DNA of 64,000 nucleotides from Lepiota brunneoincarnata (taxonomy: Eukaryota; Basidiomycota; Agaricomycetes; Agaricales; Agaricaceae): the NCBI GenBank assembly GCA_023014365.1, contig JAEBUN010000010.1, forward strand, positions 186,001 through 250,000, written 5' to 3'. The translations under genes were made by a program, and so were the position numbers. Below the pieces are notes generated by a model. The model was not told the DNA's origin. It worked only from the letters and a program-made list of their open reading frames with translations, and ran no database searches. Of this stretch, positions 31,193 to 44,070 are shown one piece after another; within the stretch, counting starts at the first letter, position 1; each line of letters opens with the position of its first letter.

Positions 31193-34100
31193 ATCAGACA
31201 ATGACAATTATCTTGATGAATTCAATTCGAATGGAAATTTTTAAGCAATGACAAGGAACACATGAAGTTAATTCAGCTTCAAAAACAATTAGTTGATTCT
31301 TTACTCAAAGCACCATGCTTTGTCATGAAATCAAAGAATGAATGATCAAGATAAATATTTGCTCTTATTGACTCAGGAGCAAGTGGTTGTTGTATAGACA
31401 AAGAATTTGTGAAACAGATGAAATTTGATCTAATCAAGAAGACAAGTCCAGTAATAGTTTGAAATGCAGATGGAACAAGAAATTCTGGAGGAGATATCAC
31501 ACATACAACAAAAATTCTTCTAACATTGAACAAGAAGAAAATGTGGATAGAACCAGACATCATGAAGCTAGGATCAGATAAGATGATCTTAGGTCTGGTT
31601 TGCTTACAAGAGTATAATCCCGACATAGATTGGACATATGCAAACTTCAGATGGCATGAAGAAACATCAAGAATGTCACCAGTTCTAAAATGTGAAATTG
31701 TACCAGCAGATGACGTTTATATCAATACAATAAAAGGAAATACAGCACAACAACTTCATAATGAATCAGCACAAAAACAAGAATCAGATCCAGTTAAGCA
31801 GTTCCAGAGAAATTTCATAAATATCTTAAAGTTTTCAACAAAAAGAAATCAGAAAACTTTCCACCAACATGACCATGGGATCATGAAATCAAACTTATAC
31901 CTGATTTCAAACCAAAACAAATGCTGATTTACAGATTAACACCACAAGAAGAAGACAAATTGAAGAAGTTCACAGAAGAAAACCTTAGAAAAGGTTATAT
32001 TCAGAATTCTCAATCACCAATGGCATCTTCTTTCTTTTTCATAGAAAAGAAAGGAGGAGATCTATGACTATGTCAAGATTATCAATATCTTGATGATAAT
32101 ACAGTAAAAAATGCACATCCAATCCCAAGTATTGGAAGAATAATGGACAAGTTAAAAGGTTCAAAATATTTCACTAAACTTGATGTACAAATGGGATATA
32201 ATAATATCCAAATAAAAGATGGAGATCAATGGAAAGCAGCTTTCAGAACACCACATGGATTCTATGAACCAATGGTAATGTTCTTTGGTATGACTAATTC
32301 ACCAGCTACATTTCAAAGTATGATGGACAACTTATTTGAAGAACTAATGGAAAAAGGAGGAGTTATTGTCTATATGGATGATATTTTGATTCATGCTAAA
32401 TCCAAGGAACAATTGGATTATCTAACCATGAAGGTCTTAGGAATCTTAGACAACAATGATCTCTACCTCAAAACAGAAAAATGTTTCTTTGAACATGAAC
32501 AACTGGAATACCTTGGAGTTATCATCAAGGAAAATTCTCTTGAGATGGATCCTATCAAGCTTGATGGAATCAAAGATTGGCCTCAACCACATAAAGTCAA
32601 GCACGTCCAACAATTCATTGGATTTTGTAATTTCTATAGGAAATTTATTAAGGACTATGTGAAGATTAGTCATCCCTTGAATAATCTTCTGCACAAAATG
32701 ATGATATTTGAATGGACTAAGGAAGCTGACAATGCTTTCAATACCCTCAAGCAACGTTTTATGGACAAGCCTGTTTTACAAGTTGTCGATCAATCCAAAC
32801 CATTCAAGATAGAATGTGACACTTCTGCTTTTGCTACAGGAGCAGTTCTTCTACAAAGGGATACCAATGGAGATAAACATCCAGTTGCTTACTATTCACA
32901 GTCACTTAATCCTGCAGAACGTAATTATCATTGTTCTGATCAGGAATTCCTTTTGATCATACAAGCCCTACAGGAATGGCAACATTATCTCTATGGTTTG
33001 CCTGAACCTGTTCTTATTTGGACAGATCATGAAAACCTCACAAGATGGAAGGAACCCCAGAATCTTAACAAATGACAAGCTTGTTGGATGTTGTATATGA
33101 CAGAGTTTAATTATAAGATAAAACATCTTCCAGGTTCTAAAAATGGACCTGCAGATGCTTTATCCCAACATCCTGATCATGAACCTTCTGCACCTGATAA
33201 TCAGGGTTTAGTTGCAATTCTGGGTGATAAGTGGGTTAACATTGTCTCTTCTGACATCAAGAAGCATATTGCTTCTTCCCCCTTTCCCATTGAACCTACT
33301 CCTGACTTCATTTTGGATGATGATGGTTTTTACCAATTTGGTTTCAGGATTGTGGTTCCCCCTGATCTTGCCATCAAGAAGGATATTCTTCATTTGGTGC
33401 ATGATCATGTTATGGCTGGACATCCTGGAATTGAGGATACTTACTGGCATGTTGCACAATACCTTTATTGGCCTGGTATGCGTTCATTCATACATAACTA
33501 TGTTAAGGGTTGTGCAGCTTGTCAGCAGTTTAAGATTAACCAGCATCTGGTTCACCCTCCCTTGCAACCTATTTTGGGTCCCTCTTCCACTTGCCCTTTT
33601 TCTCAGATCAGCATGGACCTCATGACTGATTTGCCCCCTGACGATGGTTTTGATTGTGTTTTGGACATTGTGGACCATGGCCTTACAAAGGGGATAGTAC
33701 TCACACCAACTTACAAAACTGCCACAGCTGATGGCATTGCTGAGATCTTGATCAAAAAGATTTTTTCTAAATATGGAATGCCTGAAAAGGTTATCTCAGA
33801 CAGAGACCCACATTTTGTGGCTAGATCAATGCAAGAACTATATAAGAAGTTAGACATAAAACCAGCTATGTTGACAGCTTATCATCCACAAACAGATGGA
33901 ACAACGGAAAGATATAATCAAGAAATACAATTTTATCTTGCAGTCTATACTGCGAAGAATCCAAATACATGGAGAAGATCACTTCCGATTGTGGAATTTG
34001 TACACAACACTAAACCACAGTCAGGACGCAAACATTCCCCATATGAATTGATCATGGGATATAACCCTACCGCATTTATATCAGAAGAATCATCAAAAAT

Positions 34101-34653
34101 ACCTTCAATTGAGGAGAAAACACTCTTTTTGGAAAATGCTAGAGAAGCAGCATTGGAAGCACATGAACAGATGTGTTTAAAAATGGCAGCAAGACAGAAT
34201 CGACCTTGGAAACCATTCAAGAAAGGAGATCTAGTATGGCTAGATAACTGAAATCTTCCACTTCCTTATGTCTCACGAAAACTATCACAATGACAAGAAG
34301 GTCCTTTTAAAATAATTGCCAGGACTTCTCCTACAACCTATGAACTTAAACTTCCTACCAAATGGAAGATCCATAATCACTTTCATGCTTCACTTCTCAC
34401 ACCAGTCATTGAGAATGATATATATGGCAAACATCAAAAAGAACCCTTGCCTACACTTATTCACAATGAGGAAGAATATGAGGTTGAATCTATTCTTAAT
34501 CACAAAACTAGGAAATCAAGATCAGATTCTATTTTATCCTATCTAATTTGATGGAAAGGATACGGTCTGACAGAAGATAGTTGGGAAACAGAAGATAACC
34601 TAACTAACACAAAACAAGTCCTTCAGAATTACAAACAGTGTCATAATTTTTGA
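31193..34653 (+). pseudogene. pol: Element D pol polyprotein, degenerate
   Basis: Read in the -1 frame of gag from the AAATTTT heptamer. Domains: protease (LIDSGASGCCID, 31364-31399, with stops just before it), reverse transcriptase (YMDDILIHAK within 32143-33075, 310 open codons), RNase H (ECDTSAFATGAV...AERNYHCSDQE), integrase (33088-34251, 387 open codons; HPGIEDTYW, CAACQQFK, SMDLMTDLP, VISDRDP, TTERYN), the GPF region and a chromodomain (about 34470-34640; EYEVESIL, WKGYG, EDSWE) with a stop. Frameshifts lie near 31830, and stops near 32065, 33073 and 34250. The order is canonical for a chromovirus. Confidence 0.9.
31235..31241 (+). promoter_or_regulatory. Probable -1 frameshift site of element D (AAATTTT)
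   Basis: The gag codons GGA AAT TTT TAA contain A AAT TTT, a canonical X XXY YYZ slippery heptamer, immediately before the gag stop. The protease frame (GAC of DSG at 31370) is exactly the -1 frame. Confidence 0.65.
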
Positions 34654-36029
34654 TGATGAAAATAAGTTCCTAAAGAAGCATGAAGTTCAGCAAACTTCTA
34701 CGGGATCAATAAGATGAAGAACTTACTTCTTCTATACATCTTGAAGAGAGAAGGCGATCATAGTCTCTAGTTCTATGATCCTCTGCTCCAGTACCTCCCT
34801 TGCAATCCTTCTTTGGCGCATGTCCATATATATAACAGTGGCTAAGCCACACATGCAAAAGAAGAGTGTACCCAATGAGACTCATGGAAAGGATAGTGTG
34901 TGTGCAAGTATTGTTATGAATAGTCTGGATCGAGAGGAACAGGAATAACTATTCAACTTTACAAGATGGGTACAGGAGACCACAGACCAGTTACGTGCAC
35001 AGGAGTATGAAGACAAAGAAGGGGAATATTATAATGCCATGCAGGACCTGGCAAGAGAAGCAGGAATGGAGATAACTCTGGAGGATATTCTGGAATATCC
35101 TGAGGATGAAGAGGACAGCCATAGATCAACCGATCCAACCTCCAATGTAGATGGAAGTACCAAGAGAGTGGAGAGCGAGAATGGAGGAGACTCCATGGAG
35201 ATAGAATCAGAAGAAGGAGATTATGAGTCAGAGGAAAGCGATGGAACGTTGCACAGCAGTAAGAACGAGGACACTGACTCATTGTAATATAAATAACAGT
35301 AGGATGCCATCAACTAGGATGTGCATCATGGTCAAGACTGCAGATGACCAGTAGAACAGCCCAACTACCTATAACAAGTATATAGTGTCTCATAGGTATA
35401 TAAGGCCTGTACAAGTAGAGATTAAAGCCCTAAGCTTTAATCTTGTTAACAGCGGTTGTTAACCCTCTCTGCCTTAACTTGGCATGTTCCCTTGTTATTT
35501 CATTGAGCGCGATCCACTAAGCTCTACAAGGCCAACCGTCTTGGACACCTTGCAGAGTGATTGAAGGCCATCTCCAGTTATCCTTGGATACAGAAGGAGC
35601 ACAGATCATAACAAGTATAGAACATGATAAATGAGGATAATTTGGGGATAGTGTTGTGGTTGGAAGAGAAAAATGAACTCTCATGTGATCAAACAATATC
35701 TTTGATGGATTGATGGACAAAAATATCCCTAAGAACAACAAAACCAAACATATTGGAAAAACAGTATAAAGGAATCCACTCTTCAATGATATTTCTTCAG
35801 CAAATGGCTCTTCCAACCATCCAAGAGAACTTTCTTCCTACTCCTTCTCCCTCACCCTCTACTTCTCCCAAGAATGCCACCACTTCAACCACTACCATTA
35901 CACCTGCCTCAAATAATGAAGGCTCAACTTTGACAAAGCCTTCCTTATGAAAAGGCACAAACACATGCAATTCAGAATTACTTTCCAATGAAGAGAAACA
36001 AACCATTTGACAAGTTTCCACATCTGAAC
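34654..36029 (+). other. Sequence between D pol and element C, no supported gene
   Basis: Apart from the solo LTR at 34912-35613, this is sequence downstream of the D chromodomain. It may be the remains of a D ORF3. A 65-codon Ser/Thr/Pro-rich open stretch (about 35753-35950) resembles the low-complexity N-terminus of ORF3, but no zinc knuckle is present. No 3' LTR of D is found before element C begins. Confidence 0.4.
34912..35613 (+). repeat. Solo LTR-A with target duplication
   Basis: 702 bp, TGTTATGAAT...GATCATAACA, flanked by agtat at 34907-34911 and 35614-35618. The LTR ORF has an early stop, then is open. Confidence 0.95.
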
Positions 36030-36739
36030 TGTTATGAACAGTCTGGATCGAGAGGAACAAGAACAATTATTCAACTTTACAAGATGGGTACAGGAGACCA
36101 CAGACCAGTTGCGAGCACAGGAATATGAAGACGAAAAAGGGGAATACTATAATGCCATGCAGGACTTGGCAAGAGATGCAGGAATGGAGATAACTCTGGA
36201 GGATATTCTGGAATACTCCAAGGACAAAGAAGATAGCCATGGATTAACTGATCCAACCTCCAATACAGATGGAAGCACCAAGAGAGTGGAGACTGAGAAT
36301 GGAGGAGAATCCATGGAGATAGAATCAGGAGAAGAGAATTATGAGTCAGAGGAAAGCGATGGAACATCGCACAGCAGTGGAATGGAGAACGAGGACACTG
36401 ACTCATTGTAATATATATATAACAGTAGGATGCCATCAGCTAGGATGTGCATCATGGTCAAGACTGCGCAGGACAAGTAGAATAGCCCAATAACCTATAA
36501 CAAGTATATAGTATCTCATAGGTATATAAGGCCTGTACAAGTAGAGATTAAAACCTTAAGCTTTAATCTTGTTAACAGCAGTCATTAACCCTCTCTGCCT
36601 TAACTTGGCGTGATCCCTCATTATCTCATTGAGTGCGATCCACTAAGCTCTGCAAGGCCAACCATCTCGGACACCTTGTAGAGTGATTGAAGGCCATCTC
36701 CAGTTATCCTCAGATACAGAAGGAGCACAGATCATAACA
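36030..36739 (+). repeat. 5' LTR of element C (LTR-A)
   Basis: 710 bp, ending CATAACA before the primer site. Its LTR ORF (36034-36411) is 125 codons, open, with three extra codons after HSS compared with A. Confidence 0.93.
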
Positions 36740-37672
36740 TTAGATTAAAGCTTCCTTTGGACAACCTCCATCGTACACCCTGTGGTATCAGTATGCCTTG
36801 TCACTACCCTTCCACACCGGCAGATGATACACTTTATCGCTATCCAAGTGCCAACTGTATCTGACGACATGCCTTGTTGCTGTCCGGTGATACACCCCTG
36901 TAGAGCAGGCCACCATACCCTCTACACCCTTGGTCAGATGCACCAAAAGCATTGATAGGTCATCCACACCTTTAAGTGTTGATTTGGATAACGCACCCGT
37001 AAGTGTTGTAGATAGGTCATCCACACCTTCAAGCATCAATTGGGATAACACACCCACAAGTGTTGTTTATTCACCTTCAACCCCACCTTCACCTTTGACT
37101 TCTTCCCTCTACACCCTGTCTACAAACCAAAACAACCCCCTTGCCACTGACTATGAAGAATCTAACAGTTCTGACTGGTTGACAACCAACTCCAAACCCA
37201 ACTTCACACCCCCTCCACCATGGACCATAAAAAGAAAACAAAACCTATACCCCTCACTCATTCACCCTCTGGTTCCACACCGTACCCTACACAACCTACC
37301 GAGAGAGTTCAACATCGAACAGAAGACCCAGGATACCCAGCACCCCTAGCATCAGTTCTTCAATCCCTACCCAAACAACCACCACCTGAAAGAACTGCCA
37401 CCTCTACCCACTCAAAGCTTGGGGAGCCAATTCATAGAACATCTACCCCATCCTCCGGTCCTCAATCCTCAACAAGTACAAGAACTCACGACAACACTTC
37501 ACAACAGGAACCCCCAAGAACATCTTCACCCCTCACATCACCACTTGGATCACTGGTACACTCACTGCCTCGATCCAGTTCCCCTGTACAATCTGAATCA
37601 TCTGAAGTTAGCCCCACTATTGGGTCTATTCACACTTCCAACAAGGAATCCACAACCTCTGACACTAACAAT
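36740..37672 (+). other. Element C leader
   Basis: Homologous to the A and B leaders, including the 76-bp segment missing in A. It contains ATGs, e.g. GTATGCC, CAGATGC and CCACCATGG. Where A or B can be compared these arise mainly from CG-to-TG or similar changes. Confidence 0.7.
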
Positions 37673-40444
37673 ATGGCCTCCTCCACAAAGATCAATACAC
37701 CCCCAGCCTTTAATGGAGAGACTGACTACTACCACCTCTGGAAGGACGCAGTACAATTATACATCGATGCAAAACCCAGTGCCTTTTCTGATGACAAGAC
37801 CAAGATACAATTCACCCTTTCATACATGTCCACCGGCCCTGCCACAACATGGAGAGGAGCATTCTTGGAATCAAACAAGGAATTTGATGGAAGCCAAAAC
37901 CTTCTGACATGGAAGAAATTCCTGGAAGGACTTGACACATCCTTTGCCCCAAACAATGTCCCTGCAGATGCAATGGACAGAATCCGCCACCTCAAACAGA
38001 ATGGACAATATATCAACGATTACATATCCCAGTTCCAAATACTTGCCCATCAGGCTGACCTTGGAGATGGAGTGGTGGCAGTCAACTATTTCAAGAATGG
38101 GCTGGATTGCCCTGTCGCAATCAAGACAATTAGCCTCAATCCAGGAAACAAACTCAATGACTGGTTCAAGCAAGCTTGAACAGCATATCAAATACTACAA
38201 ACTCAACGTGACTATATGCAAACTCGAGGAGCTCCCTCATTTCCAACAACTTCATGCCCTTGCTCATTTAAAGGGAAAAGAAATGCTTTTACGTGCTGTG
38301 TCCCACTCCCCTATCAAGCAATGATATGCCAATTTCATGCCTATACATGAATTCCATGTTAAATAAAGTGACAGATCACTTATTAGTTAGTAATGAATTA
38401 TGATATATAAGTAATTAGTTGTTATGTACACCCATCCCTTGGGGATGTCAATTAGTGGACACCGAGTTTCACACCTTGTGTCCATTTTGACAGGATGGGA
38501 CCTTAGACTAGCCAAATCCTATTATGTGAAGGGGAGTTACATACAAAGAACCTTTACACTTGACCGAATCAGTGGGCTTATCAAATCACACTATTATTAA
38601 CAACGTGTGAATACATCAGTGATTGTTGATCAACTCGAGCTAGTGACTAGTGATCAGTGTGTCACTGATACTATTGACTCTACTCAGTTCAACATTCCGT
38701 ACTCCGGAATGATTCTCTACATAGAATCATTGGCTATATCATTAAAGAACCCTATAGAGGATTGGTACTATGTCCCATAGTAGCCAGTTCAACCAAACTG
38801 AGGATATTCAAGCCTTGGAAGTGTTCAAACCAGCTCATTATCACTAAGCTTAGTGAACCAAGCTATCAGAATGCTCTCCAGAGGGATTCCAGACTCTACA
38901 TAGCCTATCAAGTATACTCCAGTCACATCCAGGGACCTTACGAGCAGTTTTCTGATGAACTCAGATTCATTGGAACCTAAAGAATGTACATAGCAGCTGT
39001 CGCAGGTGTATTATGCCCATAGTGAGCCCAATAATGATGACTGGACCATGGAACGGAATGTACAACATTCGGGAGGTGACACCCGATGTCCAAAACCCTA
39101 GACATATCAAAGACTCATAATTAACAAGTGCTTTGTGGGTCCTGGCACCTCAGCATATTGCCTGACTGAGATTAATTACAATGGATCAAGGGATTGTCCA
39201 TATGCCATACATTCCAATCATAATTGATCTGAAGGCTTAATGCACTCACGTGGACACAGAATAATGCAGACGAGCATGGAACACATCTGGCTGGATTGCC
39301 ATTTGTCAATCAGAGAAAAACCCATAACCCAGGGCAAGGTAGAAATGCTGCCAAACCTTCCAAAATATTCTGCAGTACCTGTAACAATTAAGCTTATTGT
39401 TTTCTATTTCATATTTACTATCTCTTGCATGTATCTAAACAATATAAATACGGTTGTGCTTGTTTGTGGAGAAGCAAGAGGTCTCACCCCTGCTTCCACA
39501 TGCAAGTCTGCAAGCCATGATTAAGAACAGTTTTGGAGAACTACTTAGTGTGCATTGTTAAGTGTGATTTCTTTGGTCATTGACCAACCCAGAGACAGAG
39601 ACAGAGAACAGAGTCCAGAGTTTAGAGTTCCAGAGTGCTAGAGACAGAGACAGAGACAGAGAACAGAGTTCAGAGACCAGAGACCAGAGACTAGAGACCC
39701 CATGCTTTGAATTGACAGGGATTGTCCTTTCACTGTTGCACTGTACAGCTAAGATAACTTCAATGGCTGTTTGTTAACCTCTAAAAACACTATTCTCTTG
39801 AATTTCGCTGTCAGAACACACCCCCAGAACACCCTAAAAGACAAAACTGTTCATTATCTATCTCATACTACTTGTATTAACTTAAGCTTATTGAATTTTG
39901 ACTAAGCTTAGTGAGAACAAGCCATTTATCTATATTAAAACCCACAAACATTTCCACCTTTTCAGCAACAGACCCTAACGCAATGGATATTGACCAACTT
40001 GCTGAAGCGGTCTACAACCTCAACTTTGAGGAAGAGCCAGATCTACTCACCAAGGAAGCTGATGAAGATGAGGAAACTGAAGAAGACAGACTCCACCAGT
40101 TGGTACAGGAGTGCACCTGTGAAGCCCTCAACACAATCCTCACAGATGCCCAAAGAAGAGACCTCAAAGAGAAGAGATGCTTCAACTGCCACAAGACTGG
40201 ACACTTCACCTGTGAATGCCCCACCAAGAAGACCATATATTGCTGATCTGAACTACCCCACAATTTGGATGCCAGAAACCAGTCAAATGTGATATCCAGA
40301 AGAAGACAAGCAAGTTATAGGAAGAAGAACTCCCTATACAACATACTAGAAGATGGAACCGATGAAGAAGTCGAGGACATTTATGAACATTTTGCAAACA
40401 AATCCAACCACCCAGACACCCCCCTGGTTAAGGATTTTGCTTAA
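37673..40444 (+). pseudogene. gag: Element C gag (interrupted by repeat W)
   Basis: ATG 37673 corresponds to 2481 in A. The capsid part runs to a TGA at 38177-38179 (CGA in A). W occupies 38322-39964. Then the acidic linker and zinc knuckle follow (CFNCHKTGHFTCEC), with another CGA-to-TGA at 40244-40246, to TAA 40442-40444. It is dead but colinear with A and B. Confidence 0.88.
38322..39964 (+). repeat. Repeat W copy 1 (probable large solo LTR)
   Basis: 1,643 bp, TGATATGCC...CACCTTTTCA, with a 4-bp duplication gcaa at 38318-38321 and 39965-39968. The interrupted gag sequence is continuous when it is removed. It contains TATAAATA (about 39444) and, near 39590-39700, short tandem repeats of AGAGAC type. 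It has no ORF of note. TG...CA ends and a target duplication suggest a solo LTR, but no internal region is known here. Confidence 0.7.
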
Positions 40445-43400
40445 GGAGACTAGCCACCATGTCTAGCCCTCCACAAAGACCCCCTTCCTTTCCTTATCCA
40501 CAAAATGATATTAATGTCATAAAACTACAGGAATCATCAGCACGCATAATACATCTACCCTGCCAAATCCAAAAACACAAAATCACTAAGGAAGGACCTG
40601 AAAGTGTGGAACTACTTGCCCTACTCAACTCAGGAGCAGCAGGAAATTTCATCAACCCTGGAATGGTCAGACAACACTCATTCAAGACAATACCCCTCGA
40701 TGGATCCATTAATGAAAATGGGACAGCCACCCATTATACAACCCTCAACCTGACAGTTAACAGAAAGGATATGGAGATCAAACCAACAGTAGTCTCCCTT
40801 GGAAGCCCAAGACTCATCCTTGGATTCCCTTGGCTTGCAGAACACAACCCAGACATCAACTGGGATGCCAAACAATTATGCTGGAGAAATTAACATTGGG
40901 ACAACACTATCTTCCGAGAACTCATCCAATCTATGGAACCTGATTGGATCTACAACAACCAACTCAACCACATCTTTACCCTTGAGCCTACTAGCTTTGA
41001 AGAAATCAACTTCAAAGCCTCAGCATCACAATTCCTTGCTGTACAACATGGAGAAAAGAAGAACAACGACCCAAGAAAGGTTGTACCTACAGAATTCCAC
41101 AAATACCTCCCAGTATTCAGCAAGAAACAAGCCAAACGATTCCTCCCACAACAACCATGGGATCACAAGATTGAACTCAAGGAATCATTCAAACCAATTG
41201 CCATGAAATCCTACCGACTCTCCCTTAATGAAGAAAAGGAACTCGACACATTTCTTGAGGAAAATCTTCAGAAAGGATACATTCAACCATCCAAGTCACC
41301 AATGGCCTCACCTTTCTTCTTTGTAGGAAAGAAAGACGGAAAGCTACACCCCTGTCAAGATTACAGGTACCTCAACGAACACACTGTCAAGAACACATAC
41401 AACCTTCCCCTCATCTCACACATTCTCAACAAACTCCAAGGATCATGATATTTTACCAAACTTGACGTACGAGCAGGATACAACAACATCCATATATGCA
41501 AAGGAGATGAATGGAAAGGAGCCTTCAGAACACCCCAAGGATTATTCGAACCTACAGTCATGTTTTTCAGAATGTGCAACTTGCCAGCAACGTTCCAAAC
41601 CATGATGGACTCACTATTCCAAAAACTCATCGATAATGGAGGAGTAATCGTTTACATGGACGACATCCTCATTCACGCAAAAACAAAACAAGAACTCCAA
41701 CGTCTTACAAGAGAAGTACTCAAGATACTTAAAGACAACAATCTATACCTCAAGACCAAGAAATGCGAATTTGAACGCCAACAACTCGAATATCTAGGAG
41801 TTATCATCACTCCAGACTCAGTCTCAATGGACCCAGCAAAGCTCAAAGGCATTGCTGAATGGCCAACACCGACTACCCCACGCGATGTATGCAAATTTAT
41901 AGGATTTTGCAACTTCTACCGGAAGTTTATACATCAATATGCCACATGGGCCAAACCCCTCAATGCTTTAATGTCCAAAACCAAGAAATTTGAATGGACA
42001 GAAGAATGCCAAAACACTTTCAATACCCTCAAGAGAAAGTTTCAAAGCGAACCAGTACTAATGGTACCAGACTGAGACAAGCCCTTTGAAATTGAATGCG
42101 ATGCATCCCTATTTGCATCAGGAGCAGTCCTCCTTCAACACAATAATAATGGAGTTAAACACCCAGTCGCATACTTCTCAAAGGGATTCTCACCAGCCAA
42201 ACGCAACTATCATTGCTCCAAACAAGAACTCTTTGCCATAATCCGAACACTCAAGGAATGGCGCCACCACATAGAAGGATCATCTCACAAGACCATTGTA
42301 TGGTCAGATCACAATAACCTTCACCACTGGAGAAAACCCAAGGATCTCAGTAGAAGACAAGCTCGATGGATTGCCTACATGCAATGATTTGACATTGAAA
42401 TCCAGCACATCCCTGGAAAGAAAAATGGACCAGCAGATGCTCTCTCAAGATGACCCAACCATGAACCCAAGATGAAGGACAACAAACAGATTGTTGCCCT
42501 ACCTGATAAATTCTTCACCCCAGAACGACCACAGCACATCCGTATTATTGATGAAACTACCAAGCAGGAAATAAAGGAGCTGTGGAAGAAGAAGAAACAA
42601 ACCAACATTGCTCAAGAAGATGACTCAGGACACCCATGTGTTCATGGAAAGCTATTTATACCTCAAGATCTACATCTCAGATGCCGCCTACTGCAAAGAG
42701 TACATGACTCACCAACCGCAGGACACCCTGGAATCGCAGAAACCACTAGAAAACTCCAGGAGTACGCCTATTGGCCCGGGATGCGATCATTTGTCAAGAA
42801 CTACGTCCAAGGATGTGGTGCTTGCCAACAATACAAGATCAATCACCACCCCCTGAAGCCACCGCTTCAACCTATCCCTGGACCCTGTTCTACCTGTCCA
42901 TTCTCAAATATCTTGATGGATCTTATCACAGACCTACCCCTGGATGGACCCCATGACTCTATACTGGTCGAGGTCAACCAGCTTACAAAGGGGATAATTC
43001 TAGAACCTACTGTGAAAACTGCCAACACAGACAAAATTGCCAAAATTCTTATCAAACGGCTATTCTCTAGATTTGGCCTTCCTGAAAAAGTTCTCAGTGA
43101 TCACGACCCCAGATTTGCCACCAAATCCATGAAAGAATTCTACAAACAACTTGGAATCAAACAAGCACTCTCTACCACCTACCACCTGCAAACAGATGGA
43201 CAAACAGAGCAATTCAATCAAGAAATAGAACTATACCTTGGCATCTATTGCTTATCAAACCCGAACAAATGGGTAAAGGCACTTCCACTCCTAGAATATG
43301 TTCACAACTTGAAGACACATGCCAAACGCCAACATATCCCATTTGAACTCCTCTATGGATCAACCCCCAAAGGATTTCCGACCTCCAAGGATCCAATGAA

Positions 43401-44070
43401 CATTCCAGCAATAGGAGAGAAGTTTAAATACCTTGCCAAGATATGCCAAGAAGCTCAAGCTGCGCATGAACAAGCCAGACTAAAAATGGCTGCAAGATAT
43501 AACTGGCCAGATATCAATCTGAAAGTTGGACAAAAGGTTTGGCTAGACAACTGCAACCTCCCAATTCAGTACGCCTCAAAGAAACTGGCCCAATGCCAAG
43601 AAGGTCCCTTCACCATAACAAGAAAACTTGGACCTGTTACCTATGAGCTAAAATTACCCATCAAATGGAAGATCCACAACAAGTTTCATGCAAGCCTCCT
43701 AATGCCTGCAGAAGAGAATGACACACATGGGGAATACAACACAGCCCCACCTCCTGACCTTGTCAATGGAGAAGAAGAATACAAGGTCAAGTCAATACTG
43801 CACCACAGAAAATTCCAGAACAAGTATCAATTCCTAGTCAGATGGAAAGGATACCTTCCCACCAAGGACTCCTGGGAACCAGAAGCAAACCTGGAGAATG
43901 CCAAGGAAATCATTGAAGAATATAAAAAGGCCCACAAACTAGACAGTCCCACCAATGACCCAACCACCCAACACTTAAGCAACTACTCCAGACCTCCCAG
44001 AGCCAGACAATGATGGACGCCTTCCCATCCAGGAAAGAATCATATCCCTGGCAAACTGCATCACAGGAAA
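40432..44070 (+). pseudogene. pol: Element C pol polyprotein, degenerate
   Basis: Starts in the -1 frame at GGATTTT (40432-40438). Colinear with A and B: protease (LLNSGAAGNFIN, where the catalytic Asp has become Asn), RT (YMDD near 41655), RNase H, integrase and chromodomain. Stops lie at 40891, 41446, 42073, 42385, 42451 and 44011; the last four are CGA in A or B. The longest open part is 42472-44013 (integrase to chromodomain). The integrase QTER has become QTEQ. It is inactive. Confidence 0.9.

Larger units (their letters stand above)
29264..31244 (+). pseudogene. gag: Element D gag (interrupted by a solo LTR)
   Basis: A capsid-type Gag starts at ATG 29264 (NFPKPLFYNGEPRYYREW, LNKSAANWRQDYI, NYKQNGRYIEEYISGF). 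The frame is broken by TGA 29891-29893 but recovers in the same frame. A CCHC knuckle follows at 30272-30313 (CFYCKKPGHYARDC). Further TGA stops occur near 30428. A solo LTR-A with its duplication (715 bp) is inserted at 30483. Allowing for that, the gag frame reads through to GGA AAT TTT TAA at 31233-31244. The region is A-rich and CpG-poor, so this is an old copy. Confidence 0.85.
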
